A DNA stretch of 64,000 bases. It comes from Coffea arabica (Eukaryota; Streptophyta; Magnoliopsida; Gentianales; Rubiaceae). The stretch covers positions 24,994,501 to 25,058,500 of the forward strand of contig NC_092323.1 of the NCBI RefSeq assembly GCF_036785885.1, in the 5' to 3' direction. The first letter of the stretch is position 1; the number at the start of each line of letters is the position of its first letter. The notes below the pieces were generated by a model that was given only the letters and a program-made list of their open reading frames with translations, made no database searches and was not told the DNA's origin. Below are positions 10,465 to 22,176 of this stretch, in pieces. A program made the position numbers and the translations under genes.

Positions 10465-12000
10465 TGTCAAACCAGCAAAAATAAAGTTCCTACTCTAAAA
10501 ATATATATTCGAGTGTAGTGGTGGTAAGTAGAGTCGTATCCACAGAGATTGGACGATTTATTTTTCTTATAAAACTGACAAATAAAAAAATGGGGGATTG
10601 TAGAGAATTTATGAAATAGCTCACTTGAATAAAAACAAAAGCAATAGCACAAAATTAAATAAAACTAAACCAACAAAAGACAATTCTCTAGTCAAAGGTC
10701 TAATCTCCACTTTGTTTCATTTAACTAATCATTAATGCAAAGGTAAAATTCATTCGTTTATAAGTAAACCGGTTATGACTGTTAACGAGTTCTAATAACC
10801 CGTATCTTCTTATTGTTTCGATAATCACAACAAGTTCTATGATTATTTTCTTTTGCCAATTAAGCAACCCTAGGCAATCTCTTAGAATTTAACCTATTGA
10901 CAGTATTAATAATTAGAAAAACTACTAATTCTAATCAACAAACACACAAGCTCGGTTCATTTAAAGTAGATTATATATTTCTGTGACATAAACTCGAAAG
11001 TTTCTATACAATCAAATTATATCACTTGCCACAAATACTAAAACTATGAAACAATTATAAATTTGATATTTTAGATGGCAGTAGATTATTTTGTCAAACT
11101 AAATAAAGGCCCTTTATTTAAGAGTAAATCTTATGTATATTGACCGTACATACACTTGGATTCATGACATATATGCAAAAGTTGAATTTCAAATTCAAAT
11201 TATGCATAGTTGTTATTCATCTAATACTGACAGTATATACACTGTCAGTATAGGAAAGATTAATCCTTCATTTAATTTAAGCAAAAAAATCATCTCAATA
11301 ACAAACAGAGAATTTATAAATATTTATAAATAAACGAAACAAATAAAGCAGATTAGATCTCACAGTATTGTTGAACCAAAACGTTGATTGTCTTTCAACT
11401 AGAAAAGAAACTAGGTGCTTCTCATGACAGATTCACAACCAAAAATATGCTAAGGTTTATTGTTTTAGAGAAAAAAAAAAGAAGAAAACGAATATGGGAG
11501 AGAGCGACGACTTTGTCCTTTTTTCTTTATTCCTACGAGACTAGTCTTCTGCAAAGCGACCCAAAGAAAACGTCTCAATCAAGAAAACTAATTAGAGTGC
11601 TTTTCACCTATGCTTCTTCCAACTTCCAATAATAAGGAAAGGATTAAGATTCCTATTCAACAAATACTACTAGATGGAAACAATATATTATATATTTCTA
11701 AAGGCACCAACCGCCCAAGACAAACGGTCGTTTCTAATATGTCAGCAAAGCTTCAAACAGTGGCCCACTTCAAATCCCATAAGCATAGATTTCACAGCAA
11801 GTTAAGATGTGGTTATGTCTTCTAAAGTGTTGTCATCTGAAAATACGGGCTTTAATGCACTTTTTACTCCGTTTTCACCACAAGTTCCTAAAAATAACAT
11901 CAAAAATCAAATATTAGTAGAATTTAATATTTGACACCATATTGTAGCAAAATAAAGGGGAAATTATTTACAAATTATGTGCATAATTAGCCATCTAACA
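10465..12000 (-). repeat. 3' LTR of the gypsy element
   Basis: On the plus strand it begins TGTCAAACCAGC and ends CCATCTAACA. Bases 10465-10700 match 16525-16756 of the 5' LTR closely. The 1536 bp include the 145-bp MITE and its duplication. It is much longer than the 5' LTR, which has lost internal sequence. Confidence 0.75.
11122..11266. mobile_element. 145-bp palindromic MITE, second copy
   Basis: Same family as 9979-10134: ends GAGTAAATCTTA and GATTAATCC, with an internal palindrome around CTGACAGTATATACACTGTCAG. The flanking direct repeats TTTATTTAA (11113-11121) and TTCATTTAA (11267-11275) match at 8 of 9 bases. It is inserted in the gypsy 3' LTR and is therefore younger than that LTR. 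Confidence 0.75.
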
Positions 12001-12012
12001 AATTCCCCCACA
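12001..12012 (-). other. polypurine tract of the gypsy element
   Basis: The minus strand reads TGTGGGGGAATT immediately before the LTR start TGTTAGATGG. This is the expected position and composition of the plus-strand primer for reverse transcription. Confidence 0.7.
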
Positions 12013-12660
12013 ACTAGACAATACTTGCCTTCAAACATTCACTATTCAAATGTCACAGTCAAGATGACAAATATTTCATGGCACAACATACTAACTCAAG
12101 TATCATGTCTTCTCAGCAATTTTATCAAAATCATGGTGCACAAGTTTTAACGGCCCTCACATGGATAATAGCGTCAGCCCTCAAATGTTTAAGGGACATA
12201 TAACACTCAAATCAATACCATGAAATTTAGCACTTTTTACCATGAAATGACATTACCATAAGCATTTGACATAAAAGCATGGGCACATTTTATTTAAAAT
12301 CTGAAACTAGACATAAGACGTGGGCACCTCTTATAATAGAAAATCTTCTGCCCAAGGAATTTTTGCCCGATAAAAGCGAAAACTTCATAAAGCGTGCCAA
12401 CGGCCTACAACAAAATCCTTCTATCAAAAAGAAATGAAATAAACTTAACTTTCACATAAAACATGAAATAAAAATGCAAAAATGACTAAAAATTGAAACT
12501 CTTGGGTTGCCTCCTAAGTAACTCCTTTTTTTAATGTTTTTGACTAAACAATACCATATGCTCAATCAGGGTGTAAATCAAACTTCTTTGCAACTCTTGA
12601 CATTTTTTGTGAATCCAAACTATGATTGATTATAGCCTTCAACGTGTCTCAACTATTTAA
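12013..12660 (-). other. non-coding 3' part of the gypsy element
   Basis: Sequence between the protease remnant and the polypurine tract. It has no pol domain. It resembles the untranslated 3' region seen in other plant elements of this type. Confidence 0.5.
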
Positions 12661-13180
12661 TTCAATTACATCTATAACAAAAACAAAATGTGCCTTACTA
12701 GGACATTTCATAGCATCATAGATATTGAATTTCATTATTTCACCATCAAATTCCCTTGTCAAGATTCCTAAATAAACATCAACTTTTGTTTTAGATGTCA
12801 TTAGAAAAACAAAATTGCGGGTGAAATAGAAAAATCACCATCCATATCTAACACATAAAAATCTGCAGAAAAAATTTATTTATTAACTTGAGCTAAAATA
12901 TCCTCCCACACCCCATCAGGATATGCATTAAACCTAACAGCAAGTTGCATAATGACACTCATTTCTTTTAAGGGCCCAAGATTCAGAGAACTATAGATGG
13001 AATGAGGCATGATATTTATTGCAGCTCCCAAATCTAGCAATGTTTTTTCAACTTTAACATTACCTATTTTGCAAGTAATAGTAAACATACCTGAATCCTT
13101 ACATTTAGGAGGCAATTTTCGTTGTAACACCGCTGAACATTTTTTCCCATATAAATCTTTTCATAGCCCTTTAACTTTTT
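12660..13180 (-). pseudogene. retrotransposon aspartic protease remnant
   Basis: The open stretch 12876-13130 (84 residues) carries LLDLGAAINIMP, the plant gypsy form of the retroviral aspartic protease active site, with the catalytic DLGA. Past its stop, the conserved downstream phrase around GILTREFDGEIMKFNIYDAM is readable at about 12690-12790 after a frame change. The protease would process Gag-Pol within virus-like particles. It is broken by stops and frameshifts and has no reverse transcriptase after it. Confidence 0.8.
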
Positions 13181-13759
13181 CGTAGTGGTGCACAATTCTC
13201 TAAGAAATTTTGCATATTGAGGAATTCGCTTAATGGCATCAAGAAGGGGAATATTTATCTTAACTTTGTGAAAATGTCAAAAACTTCTTGCTCCTACTCC
13301 TCCTTCTTGGATTTTGCATATCGACTGGGAAATGGAGAAGTAAGTGTCACTACTACTGGGGGTTCATCTCTGGGCTCTTTCCTTGGCAGGGATTGAGTTG
13401 AGGATTTCATTGTTTCTTTCTCAACTTGCACTTCAATGTCATGCTTAGATACTCCTTTTTGAGGCTCTTACAATTCTTTGTCACTTCTCAAAATAATTGC
13501 ACTCACATTTTATTTGGGATTAACAATGATCTGCAAAGGCAATTTCCCCAAAACTTGACATTCCAATCGACTCATTGCAGATGCCATCTATTATTTGATT
13601 CTCTACGTTTTGAATGCTTATTCTTGTCTCTTGTTGAAATTGTTGTGTGTTAGTTGCTAATGATTTAACAATTTCTTCAAGGGGTATACCCAATGTAAAA
13701 ACCGGTTGTTGTTGTGGAATTGGTGGCCTTGCTACATAATTATAGTTGGGGTTATCTCT

Positions 13760-15394
13760 TAACAGGTGTCGGGCCTGTGCAATAATAATAAAAAAAACCT
13801 AACTACCACCAAAAGCAGTCAATAATCAATTCCAGGTACTGGGGCAGAGATTCTAGATGTGCAATGAGTTACTTGATTCACCCTGATTCCAAGAGTTTGC
13901 TTAATCCGATATACCAGAATTAATTAACTGACAAAATTTACTAACTAGTAGACAGTGACAAGTAGGGTCATCTCCTCAGGGACTGGGGAAAAGTTCGTTT
14001 CCTTTTGAGTCAAGGTAAACGGGGGATTTGAGGATTAAATGTTAATGAATTGCTAACTAAATAAATTAAATACAAAAAATAATTAATTTGAAGAAATAAT
14101 AGAGAGAACTCTAGCCAAAGGTACACTTCAGAGATGGTTCAGGCAACTGATCATCGATTCAAATATAATTCCAACGTTTATTAATAGATTGGTTATAGCT
14201 GTCATACACGCGATAAACAACCAGCCTTTCCTTACTTTTTCAATAGTTAAGGTACGACCATTAACTATTTCTCTAACCAGGAAATAATCCTAGGCACGAC
14301 CATAGGATTTAATTTCTAGTTTGCATTAAGAATTAGAAAAGCCCAATCCTAACTAACAAACACGCTACGAGGGTTTGTTTAAATTAGATCGTATATTTTC
14401 CTAACATAAATCTAATTACGCCAGTTGCTACCGGGACAGAGGTAATCGAACAATTACGGATTCAACTACCCCCAATTAGTAAAATAGCCTACGTGAATAA
14501 TTAAATATTGCGCACTATTCAATCATACACAAAAGCTATAACAATTAAAAGAAGAAAACATACAAATACCAATAAATGAAGGAAACAGTTAAAATAATTT
14601 AGATCTCACAGTAACTGGCAAACCAAATCTTCAGTTGTTCCATTGACTAGAATTAGGAGGTTAGTTCTCCATTAATGGAAAACGCGCCATGCAAAACAGT
14701 TGAGAAAAACCGTCCATGCTTGTTTCACGAATTTGGTCAACAGAGAAAGAAAGAACAAAGAAATTTGCTGCTTTCTATTGTCTCCCACAAAAGCATACGA
14801 GAGAGTCTGATGCTTTCTTCAATTCAGTCAAAACGAAAGGAAAAAGCAAATTCAACCAGTCAACAATGGTGGTTCTCCCAATCGTTACCCCAAAAAGGTA
14901 AGAAAAGTCAAAAACCAAAAAGGAGTAAAATCATCTCTACGTTGGCAGCCCCCAAAAAGGTAAGGAATTGATTTCCTTTTTTCGGCCAGGCCCACCAGAG
15001 AAGGAAACTTATCCTAATCCTAGTTTTTCTCCTCTAAAATTGGTATTCGAATACCCAACTTCCTAAATAATAGAAATCCTATTACAAATTACTTTCTTCA
15101 ACTCTGGAGTGGCCCCACCTATCTCCAAATTTGTAGCCAGCCACTTCACTCCCTTTTTGAACCTCCCCACGTGCGAAGAATCACGAGAATCCAGCTTTAA
15201 AGGTTGGAGTTAGGCGTAAGCACGCCTAACTGTCAGGAAGTCTCTTGAAATGTTGATTTTCAACACTTTTTCTTCACCACTTGCTGCAAGTAACACCAAC
15301 ACAAAATCTGAATAGAATCCACCCAACTAGTGCAATATTTAGTCAAACAATTGTGCAATATTATCAAAATATCCCACTAAAATACACCCTATCA
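13760..15394. mobile_element. solo LTR, 1635 bp, perfect 5-bp TSD
   Basis: Begins TAACAGGTGTCGGG (TGACAGGTG in the relative at 51693) and ends CACCCTATCA. It is flanked by TCTCT at 13755-13759 and 15395-15399. It aligns along most of its length with 51693-53443. With one LTR, no internal region and an intact duplication, it is a solo LTR left by recombination between the two LTRs of a complete element. It splits the gag region of the surrounding gypsy element. Short frames inside it (for example 14675-14971) are not genes. Confidence 0.85.
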
Positions 15395-15399
15395 TCTCT

Positions 15400-16287
15400 C
15401 CATCCTTGAGTGTACATGTTCGAATAAGGATTATACCCCCTTTGGGAAGGGTTTGAAAAGCCCCCAATAGCATTTTACATGAGCATTCAGATCATCTTGG
15501 AGTGTGGGGCATTTGTCAATAGGGTGATTCGAGGCATAACAAATTCCACATGTTTTAATCTGCTGCACTTGTCTTGCAACTAGCTTTTCTACAAGTGTAG
15601 TTAGAGAATCTAATTTTTGTTTAATTGAATAAGCACTTGCCTCATTTACATTATAGGGAATATAGTCCTATGGGTATTTTATTCACTAATGCTCCTCCAT
15701 TGGCAGCATCAACTATCTTCCTCTCCGTTGATGATAGTCCTTCATAGAAGTACTAGATAAGAAACTGGTCTGAAATTTTGTGATGACGGCAACCTGCACA
15801 TAATTGTTTGAGCCTTTCCTAATACTTGTGCAAGGTCTCTCCATTGAACTGTCTGATCCCACATATATCTTTTCTAATAGTTGCATTGGGAGGTAGGAAA
15901 AATTTTCTCAAGAAATTTCTGCTTCATCTCGGTCAATGTGGTAATTGATTCGGAGGGCAAATAATAGAGCCAGTCCTTAGTTTTATCAACTAAGGATAAT
16001 GGAAAGGCTCTTAATTTTATTTGCTCCTTAGTGACTCCTTGGAGTTTCATGGTTGAGCATACCACACGAAATTCCTTGAAGTACTTGTGAGGATCTTCAC
16101 GTGCAAGCCCACGAAAAGAAGGAAGTAAGTGAATTAAACTAGATTTTATCTCAAATGGTACTTCTAAAGTAGGATGTGTTATGCAAAGAGGTTGCTGATT
16201 TAAATCTGGTGTAGCTAGCTCTCTCAAGGTTCTCTTGTTTGCCATGATTTCAATCTCGTCTTTGGATTCACTAGAAGATTCAACCAA
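15400..16287 (-). pseudogene. gypsy gag remnant
   Basis: The frame 16287-15874 (137 residues) contains the plant gypsy Gag core, with phrases such as LPSFRGLAREDPHKYFKEF and DWLYYLPSESI. Frame breaks follow. A CCHC-like knuckle, CGICYASNHPIDKC, is readable near 15500-15545, and Gag C-terminal sequence continues beyond the nested solo LTR at 13757-13660. Gag would form the particle and bind RNA. It is disrupted and not expected to work. Confidence 0.8.
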
Positions 16288-16493
16288 GTCAGATGCTAGT
16301 TTTAACCCAAGGGATGAAGATGATGGCTTTACTCATTGCTTAGTTTCCTTTTTCAATCTATATATGATGTCTTCTCTACCTCAGGATCGTATTGCAATTC
16401 ACCTATATGAGAAGATCGAGACATAAACTAGTAATAGAGTAAAATGAAAACAAAAATAAAAATCTAAAGAAAAAAAATCAACAAAGGAACTAG

Positions 16494-16510
16494 TCCTCGA
16501 CAATGGCCTT
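16494..16510 (-). other. degenerate primer-binding site
   Basis: The minus strand reads AAGGCCATTGTCGAGGA just inside the 5' LTR. This resembles the TGGCGCCGTTGCCGGGGA primer site, complementary to the 3' end of tRNA-Asp, used by many plant Athila/Tat elements. Several positions have decayed. Confidence 0.55.
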
Positions 16511-16524
16511 AAAATTTGTTAGCT

Positions 16525-17199
16525 TGTCAAACCAGCAAAAATAAAGTTCTTACTCTAAAAATATGAATTTGAGTGTAACGGTGAGTAGGGTCGTATCTAT
16601 AGGGATTGGGTGATTTATTTTTCTTATGAAAATGACAAATAATAAAATGAGGGATTGTAGAGAATTTATCTAAATAGCTCACTTGAATAAAAATAAAAAT
16701 AATAGCACAAAATTAAATAAAACTAAACCAAGAAAAGACAATTCTCTAGTCAAATTAAAGAATATATTGCCCTAACTAAAACTAATGTTTTTTCTCCCAA
16801 AAATGACCTAAATAACTCCTATTTATAGCTACAAGGAGTTACAAGTGAATCCACGTTGGATAAGGTTTCCTGAAGCTATTAAAAAAAACTGTGCGCATTA
16901 AACCTGACAAAGATTGGCGATAACACCAGTCATAAGACCGGCGCCAGTGTTCCTTCAGACTTCAGCACTTCCTTCGACCAGAGCAACACCGGCGATAAGA
17001 CAAGTCCAAAGATCGGCGCTGGTGCTGCTCTGCAATCTTCAACTTGCTTCTTTTCTGCCATTTCTGATCACCAACGTCTTTTTTTCCTGAGACATAAAAA
17101 CAATACTAAATTAAGTAGTTTGATACCACTTTGGGTGTAAAAATATACCATTACTGCATCACAGAACTACCCATCTAATCTACAATTCACACCCTATCA
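16525..17199 (-). repeat. 5' LTR of the gypsy element, internally deleted
   Basis: The plus strand starts TGTCAAACCAGC and ends CACCCTATCA or slightly earlier (CCATCTAATCTACA, 17184). The first 230 bp match the 3' LTR. After 16756 the sequences part, and this copy is some 700 bp shorter. The leftward promoter of the element would lie here. Confidence 0.65.
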
Positions 17200-18380
17200 G
17201 TAATTGTTGATGTTTTGCTGCAACTCTACTCTGTATTGCATTTATGACCTCAACTTTATTTTTAAGCCTGACTTTAATTTTTATTATTGATATAAGCTTC
17301 ATAAATATGATTATATGAGGGCAATATTGGGACCAAAATATTATATTTCTTGCTTTTCCAAAAACAGACTGGCATTCCAATAGAATATCAATTCAACGAG
17401 GGATCAATGAGAATATAAAAATCTCAAGGGTGCTTTGTTGTATTATGAGAAACTTGAGCAGAGGTTCTAAAATTATCCAAAAAGTATGTATGTATGGTTA
17501 AAAAATAAAAAATAAAAGCATATGAAACAAAATCGAAACCTCAAATGAACCTCGAGTGCATCGAATGGTGAATTGAATTGAGCTTGAGTTCAAGTTCAAA
17601 TTTTGAGCTTGCATAAAATCAAAACTTCCAATCAAGTCTGAGAGTGCCAAAGGTTAGTTTGATGAGCAACAATACTCTTTCTTTTTTCTCTCAAAGGCAA
17701 ACAAAAGATAGATTAGGGCTAACTATATCCTTTACTCCTTTATGGAATTCCTACCACACTCTGTGTAATAGTGACAAAATGTAGAGTTTATTTATTTATT
17801 TATTTTGGTGCTGAATAGTCGTTGTTGCACACAGAATAACTCTGAACTTAATAAAGAGAAGTATTTATAAATCCATTTTGTGTATGGTTTTATTTTTTTG
17901 TAAAAAATAAAGAAATTTTAGTTCAAAAATTTTTCACTTGATTATAGTTTTTTCCACTTGATCGAGACTTTTGACTCAAAGGCTCATAGGAGGCAGCTTC
18001 TTATCGGGCATCCAGTTTTCTTTACTGCAGCATTCAATTGTAGACTCAAAAAATGTTTTACACTTTTAATGTATTGAAGAGTGCTGAAACTTTGAGAACA
18101 GTTGCATAGACAAAGGCATTAAGGTTTTCTTCAGAAAATGATAAGAAATAGCAACTCAGCCAACAGCAGATTTTGGAAAAGTCTAATGAAACCTGTTGCT
18201 GTTTTTACAACCGAAAAAAAAAAACCAACAACAACACCTGCAATCCGAATATATAATTTTGCCATGACTCCACCATAATTTTGCCAACCTCGAACAGTCT
18301 CAACAGAAATAAAGTTGAGAACCAGCAGCCATATATAGCAGTGAACCTTTTTGTCAATTGTCAATTGAGAATGAAAAGGA
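17200..18380. other. spacer
   Basis: AT-rich sequence with no conserved frame. Open frames such as 18131-18364 (minus) resemble nothing recognised. Confidence 0.4.
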
Positions 18381-18505
18381 GCAAATGCAATTTCTGGTGC
18401 TCTTCTTCAAGTGTTTGAGCTACTACCAGTACTTACAACTCTTCTGGATATGATTGAAATAGGTTTCAAAAGGAGCAATGGCTACTTGTCAGTAGTATGG
18501 TTCAA
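18381..18505 (+). pseudogene. DUF538 gene fragment
   Basis: The plus frame reads LLQVFELLPVLTTLLDMIEI followed by GFKRSNGYL. It resembles the start of a plant DUF538 domain (LL..LPxGLLP..IEEVGY pattern) and matches the better preserved copy at 32512-32646. An in-frame stop lies just upstream and homology is lost after about 40 codons, so this is a truncated relic. The function of DUF538 proteins is poorly known. Confidence 0.55.
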
Positions 18506-18539
18506 AGTCGCAATCGCGAATGCGGTCATGGCCCAAACC

Positions 18540-18850
18540 ATTCCACATTGGTCCCAGCATATCCGTCGTAATCTCGGCGAGACACAAAATTTTGAAACAT
18601 TTAATATTTTAAAATTTGTAAAAAAAATGATAAACAAAAATAATAAAAAATTAGCAAAAATAATAATAATTCAAGTTGATTCGAGATGATTCAAGACGAT
18701 TTGGCCATTTCTATCCATCTCGAAAACGACTCGACCGAGTTATCAGTGACTCGACCAAGTTATCAGCAATTCATTATCTCGGAATCATCTTATCCTGATA
18801 TTGGAGCAGAAAGCCCGTTTTGATGATCACTTGGCCGAGTCTTTGAACCA
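18540..18850. mobile_element. probable MITE-like insertion next to the gene B breakpoint
   Basis: The left part carries ATCTCGGCGAGACA and the right part CTTGGCCGAGTCTTTGAACC around an AT-rich centre with several GACTCG motifs, a look common among plant hAT-like MITEs. The possible flanks AAACCATT and AACCATGG are similar but not identical. The boundaries are uncertain. The right end lies within about 10 bp of the inversion breakpoint. Confidence 0.35.
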
Positions 18851-18856
18851 TGGTAC

Positions 18857-20378
18857 TCACAAGACATCTAGGTTCCACCATTTTTGTGGACAATGAACAC
18901 TGCATGGAGACACTTGAGCACATTTTTAATTATCTACCGGATTATTTGAAGTCATGTCCTCTTTACTTGGGCGCATTTCAAGAAGACAGAGACATTCTGG
19001 TTCGAAAGTTGTTATGGCTTTGGATCTCTGAAAGATTTGTGCAAAAGACAGAAGGAAAGAGTTTAGAGGATGTTGCGGATATCTATCTGATGGATCTGAT
19101 TGGGAGAAGTTTAGTTATGCCTACACAACGAAGATCTTTAGGTGGGATCAAAGTTTGCCAAATTCATGATTTGGTACATGAGTTTTGTGTGGCGAAAGCA
19201 AAAGAAGAAAATTTTCTGCAGATTTTACATGTGGATGACCTTCTTACTTTTACTGGACTGTGTAACCCCTGCCGGTGTCCATTTTCCCTACCACCAGTGG
19301 GGGACCTACAAAGTCATGGCTGTTTTTACCCAATTTGCTTTGTTTGCTCTTCTTTGGTTGTAATCATGGACAGCACCTATAGGAGTCACACAAATTTCCC
19401 TTATATAAACTTCTTAGAGTGCTGGATTTGGAGCAGATCTATTGTCCATATTTTCCAAGGGAAGTATTATTTCTTGTTCACTTGAGATACTTGAGTATCA
19501 GTGGATTGGGCAGCCGGAAAATCCCATCTGCAATAGCCAACCTCTCAAGGTTAGAAACTTTGGCTGTAGGAGGATGGCTTAGCAATTTTCTGTTACCGAA
19601 CACTATCTGGAACATTAAAACATTAAAGCATCTTTTGGTTTTTTGAGGAATGGGTTTCGAATTTCCCATGGACAATCTTGAAGGCTCCCCAGATTTAGAA
19701 CACTTACAAACTTTATCCCTTGCAGTCGATCCCTCTTCTCAAAGTCAAAGCTTGCAAAAGATACTCTCAAAGTTACCGAGCATCCGCAGGCTAACATGCC
19801 TGAATGGGAATCACAATTGGATTTCTATCTACGGTGCATCTGCTGGAGATCATGATTGGATTCCCATGCTGAACTAATTGAGTCGTTTAGAATCACTTAA
19901 GATTCGTAGATTTGTTGGATATGAGTTTGGATTCCCAATGAATTTGAGAAAGTTGACTCTCTCAGAATACTGGCCAAGGAGTAAACTTTCAGCAATTGGA
20001 AAGTTGCCCAACGATGAAGTGCTTAAATTATACCGGGTTTCCTTTGTGGGGGAAAAGTGGGAAATGGAAGAAGGGGAGTTCCGCAACCTCCGATTCTTGG
20101 AATTGTCCCATTTGGACATTCGCTGGTGGGAAGCCTCTCCTGATAATTTTTGCTCTCTTGAGAAATTGGTTTTGAAATATTGTTATCGGCTGAAAGAGGT
20201 CCCTTCTTGTTTAGGGGAAGCCCTCACTCTTGACATGATTGAGGTAAACGGATGTTGTGAGTCTGCAGTAAATTCTGTGAAGCAAATTCAGAAAGAGCAG
20301 ATGGATATGGGAAATAAGGATCTAAAGATCGTTATTATTGCCAGTGCAAAAAAAGGATCTAAAGATGGTTCTTCTTAG
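18857..20378 (+). pseudogene. NLR gene B, 3' half (inverted)
   Basis: Plus-strand copy of the C-terminal half of an R1-type NLR. Homology to genes A and C starts abruptly at CAAGACATCTA (about codon 785 of gene A) and runs through the winged-helix region, a QIHDLVHEFC MHD-equivalent, and the LRRs to the family's C-terminus. It is broken by a frameshift near 19255, and the LRR frame has in-frame stops at 19644-19646 (TGA) and 19875-19877 (TAA). The missing N-terminal half lies 2-4 kb away on the opposite strand (22177-24480). The methionine at 18850 comes from foreign sequence, not the gene's start. Confidence 0.9.
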
Positions 20379-21249
20379 TGCCAATTCAGAAGTAGAGTCG
20401 ATTTCCTCTCATCACATTTTGGCAATGGGTGCTGTTAATGTGTCTTCTTCTTGAGTGAGCAGAGAGTAAAAAGCAGAGGCTGGTTCCTCTTATCAGGTTA
20501 GATATACTATCGCTTTTCTATTTGTATATGTTCAACAAGTTCAATTCTATAACTTTTCATGTTTGTCAATCCAATTTCTGGAGTAACAGAGATTACTAGT
20601 GCAATGGCCAATGAGAGAGATTACTAGTGCAATGGTCCCAAACACTCCAGCACAATTTATATGTAAGTTTTTATCATTGTCTTGCTCATTCACAAATATC
20701 TACGTCCAAATATGTACTGGATTTCTTGTGAAAATTCTTGTTTCAATTCAAGGAAATGGTAATGGGTGTAGCAATCAACCGTGAAAAGTACCCACTTTCT
20801 TCTAACCGGTCTACTGCTTAGTTTGACCTGCCTACCCATTTGATTGAAGTTTAATTTTGTTCATTTTTGGTATTTCCCAAATTTAGATCAGTTGAATACT
20901 GAGACTACAATTCTACAGATAGTTGGCTAATAATTGCAATATCCCTTGAATATAATACTTCATATTTTCGAGTTGTTTATTCAAAATTGTAGCCATATGG
21001 AACTACTAATTTTTTACCAACAAAAAAAAAAAGCAGAGAAAGGATGCTAACTTGCCAAAAAGAAAAAGAAAAAAAAAAGGTTGTGGTAGATGTTTGTTTT
21101 GAATTTGACATCATTCCAAATTACAAAGCTAAAATGCATCCAAATTTTTCGGACAAGGTTCTGTTTCATTGCAAAATATTTTTTCAGAAAATGTTTCCGA
21201 AATTTTCTCGTGTTTGGAGACCATTTATTTCAAGAGAATATTTTATTTT
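20379..21249 (+). repeat. 3' flank of gene B
   Basis: About 210 bp after the stop matches the reverse complement of the gene A 3' flank, and 21080-21249 matches the reverse complement of 2010-2160. Homology ends at about 21249, where a foreign fragment begins. The middle part (20600-21050) shows nothing recognisable. Confidence 0.6.
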
Positions 21250-21254
21250 ACCCC

Positions 21255-21361
21255 AACTGAGAAAGCGCCAGATCTGTTGCCTTTAGCAAGCCTTCTTTCA
21301 TTTCATTCACAGAAAAGGGAGAAAATCACAATTCCTGCATCAGAGACCACAACTCCAATGA
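21255..21361 (-). pseudogene. 107-bp duplicate of an NLR gene B N-terminal fragment
   Basis: Nearly identical to 23324-23430 of the gene B 5' half, in the same orientation (differences only near 21258 and at one A/G position). It includes the extra A (AGAAAAGGG) that frameshifts gene B; genes A and C have AGAAAGGG. The fragment was thus copied from gene B after that mutation. Confidence 0.8.
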
Positions 21362-22176
21362 TGATACAAAAAATCTAGATGAACATTCAACTCTGGTCTA
21401 TGAGAAGAATCCTTAACTGGTAAGATACAGGGCAGATTGTGGTAGTAAGTGATGAGAATATAAAGACCAAGGCCCATTCAAGCACATGGGGAATTGGAAG
21501 ATTCAAGTGAAGACTAGTTGATTGCACGAATGCTTGAGTTTAGTAGGATTATTTGATTTTCCTCGTTGATTTTGGTTATTTCTCGTTTTAAAAAGTCTAG
21601 GTAATTAAGATAGTTTAATTGCGGCCCATTTGTTAGTAAGTAAGGCCCAAAATCTTTCTTAAGTATGTAGGGTAGTTTGGTCAACTTTTGGATTAGGGTT
21701 AATGCTTGTAAGGGCTATAAATAGCCCCACTTCCTCTTTGTTTGGGACCAGTTTTTTGACTATTAAATACAATTAGTGAGTTTTCACTTTCTCTTTGGCA
21801 AGAGAGTTGCCTTTGAATACTTGAGAATGTTCTCAAGTTATTCACCCGAACTTATCAATCGAGTATCTCCTTGATTGTGGCGTTCTACTACCTCCAATTT
21901 GGTTCGTTAATTCGAGTAGTTACGGGTTGAGATAATATCAAAATTGTTCGTGACTTCTAGGGATTAGTTGGGTCAAATTTCCGCTGCCTAAGCCATGGTG
22001 TTTTGGTTGTCTAGATCGGGGTTTCACATCAGTAAGTCCAGTTTCAAAAACTTTGTCTAAACAGGGGGAAAGATGTAGTAGTGAAAGTCATTTGGTTGAG
22101 GTTGATTCTGGTTACTGTGATCGGTGAAGTATACATACTAATATGTGAAAACATATTTTGGCTCTCTGCATCCCTG
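21362..22176 (+). mobile_element. probable LTR/leader remnant of a retrotransposon
   Basis: Contains GGGCTATAAATAGCCCC near 21713-21729, a TATA-box-like palindrome, followed by a leader-like stretch ending in GTTCGTGACTTCTAGGGATT near 21945-21965. This order of motifs is common in plant gypsy LTRs. No LTR partner, PBS or coding region is present in the window, so the assignment is tentative. Confidence 0.4.

Larger units (their letters stand above)
10465..17199 (-). mobile_element. decayed Ty3/gypsy retrotransposon (Athila/Tat-like), minus strand
   Basis: Read leftwards: 5' LTR (16525-17199), degenerate primer-binding site, gag remnants (about 16287-15400 and 13757-13660), protease remnant (about 13180-12660), polypurine tract (12012-12001) and 3' LTR (12000-10465). 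No reverse transcriptase, RNase H or integrase is visible, so the element lost pol or was always non-autonomous. It is interrupted by a solo LTR of another family (13760-15394), and its 3' LTR by a MITE (11122-11266). No 5-bp target duplication is evident at the outer ends, so the right boundary may be off by about 20 bp. Confidence 0.8.

Noticed and set aside
14675..14971. 98-codon plus frame as a gene
   Set aside because: Lies wholly inside a solo LTR and is not preserved in the related LTR at 51693-53443.
18850..19485. Plus frame as a short, intact NLR-like gene
   Set aside because: It begins in the middle of the NLR domain, its methionine comes from foreign sequence, and the rest of the gene carries frameshifts and stops; it is half of the inverted pseudogene.
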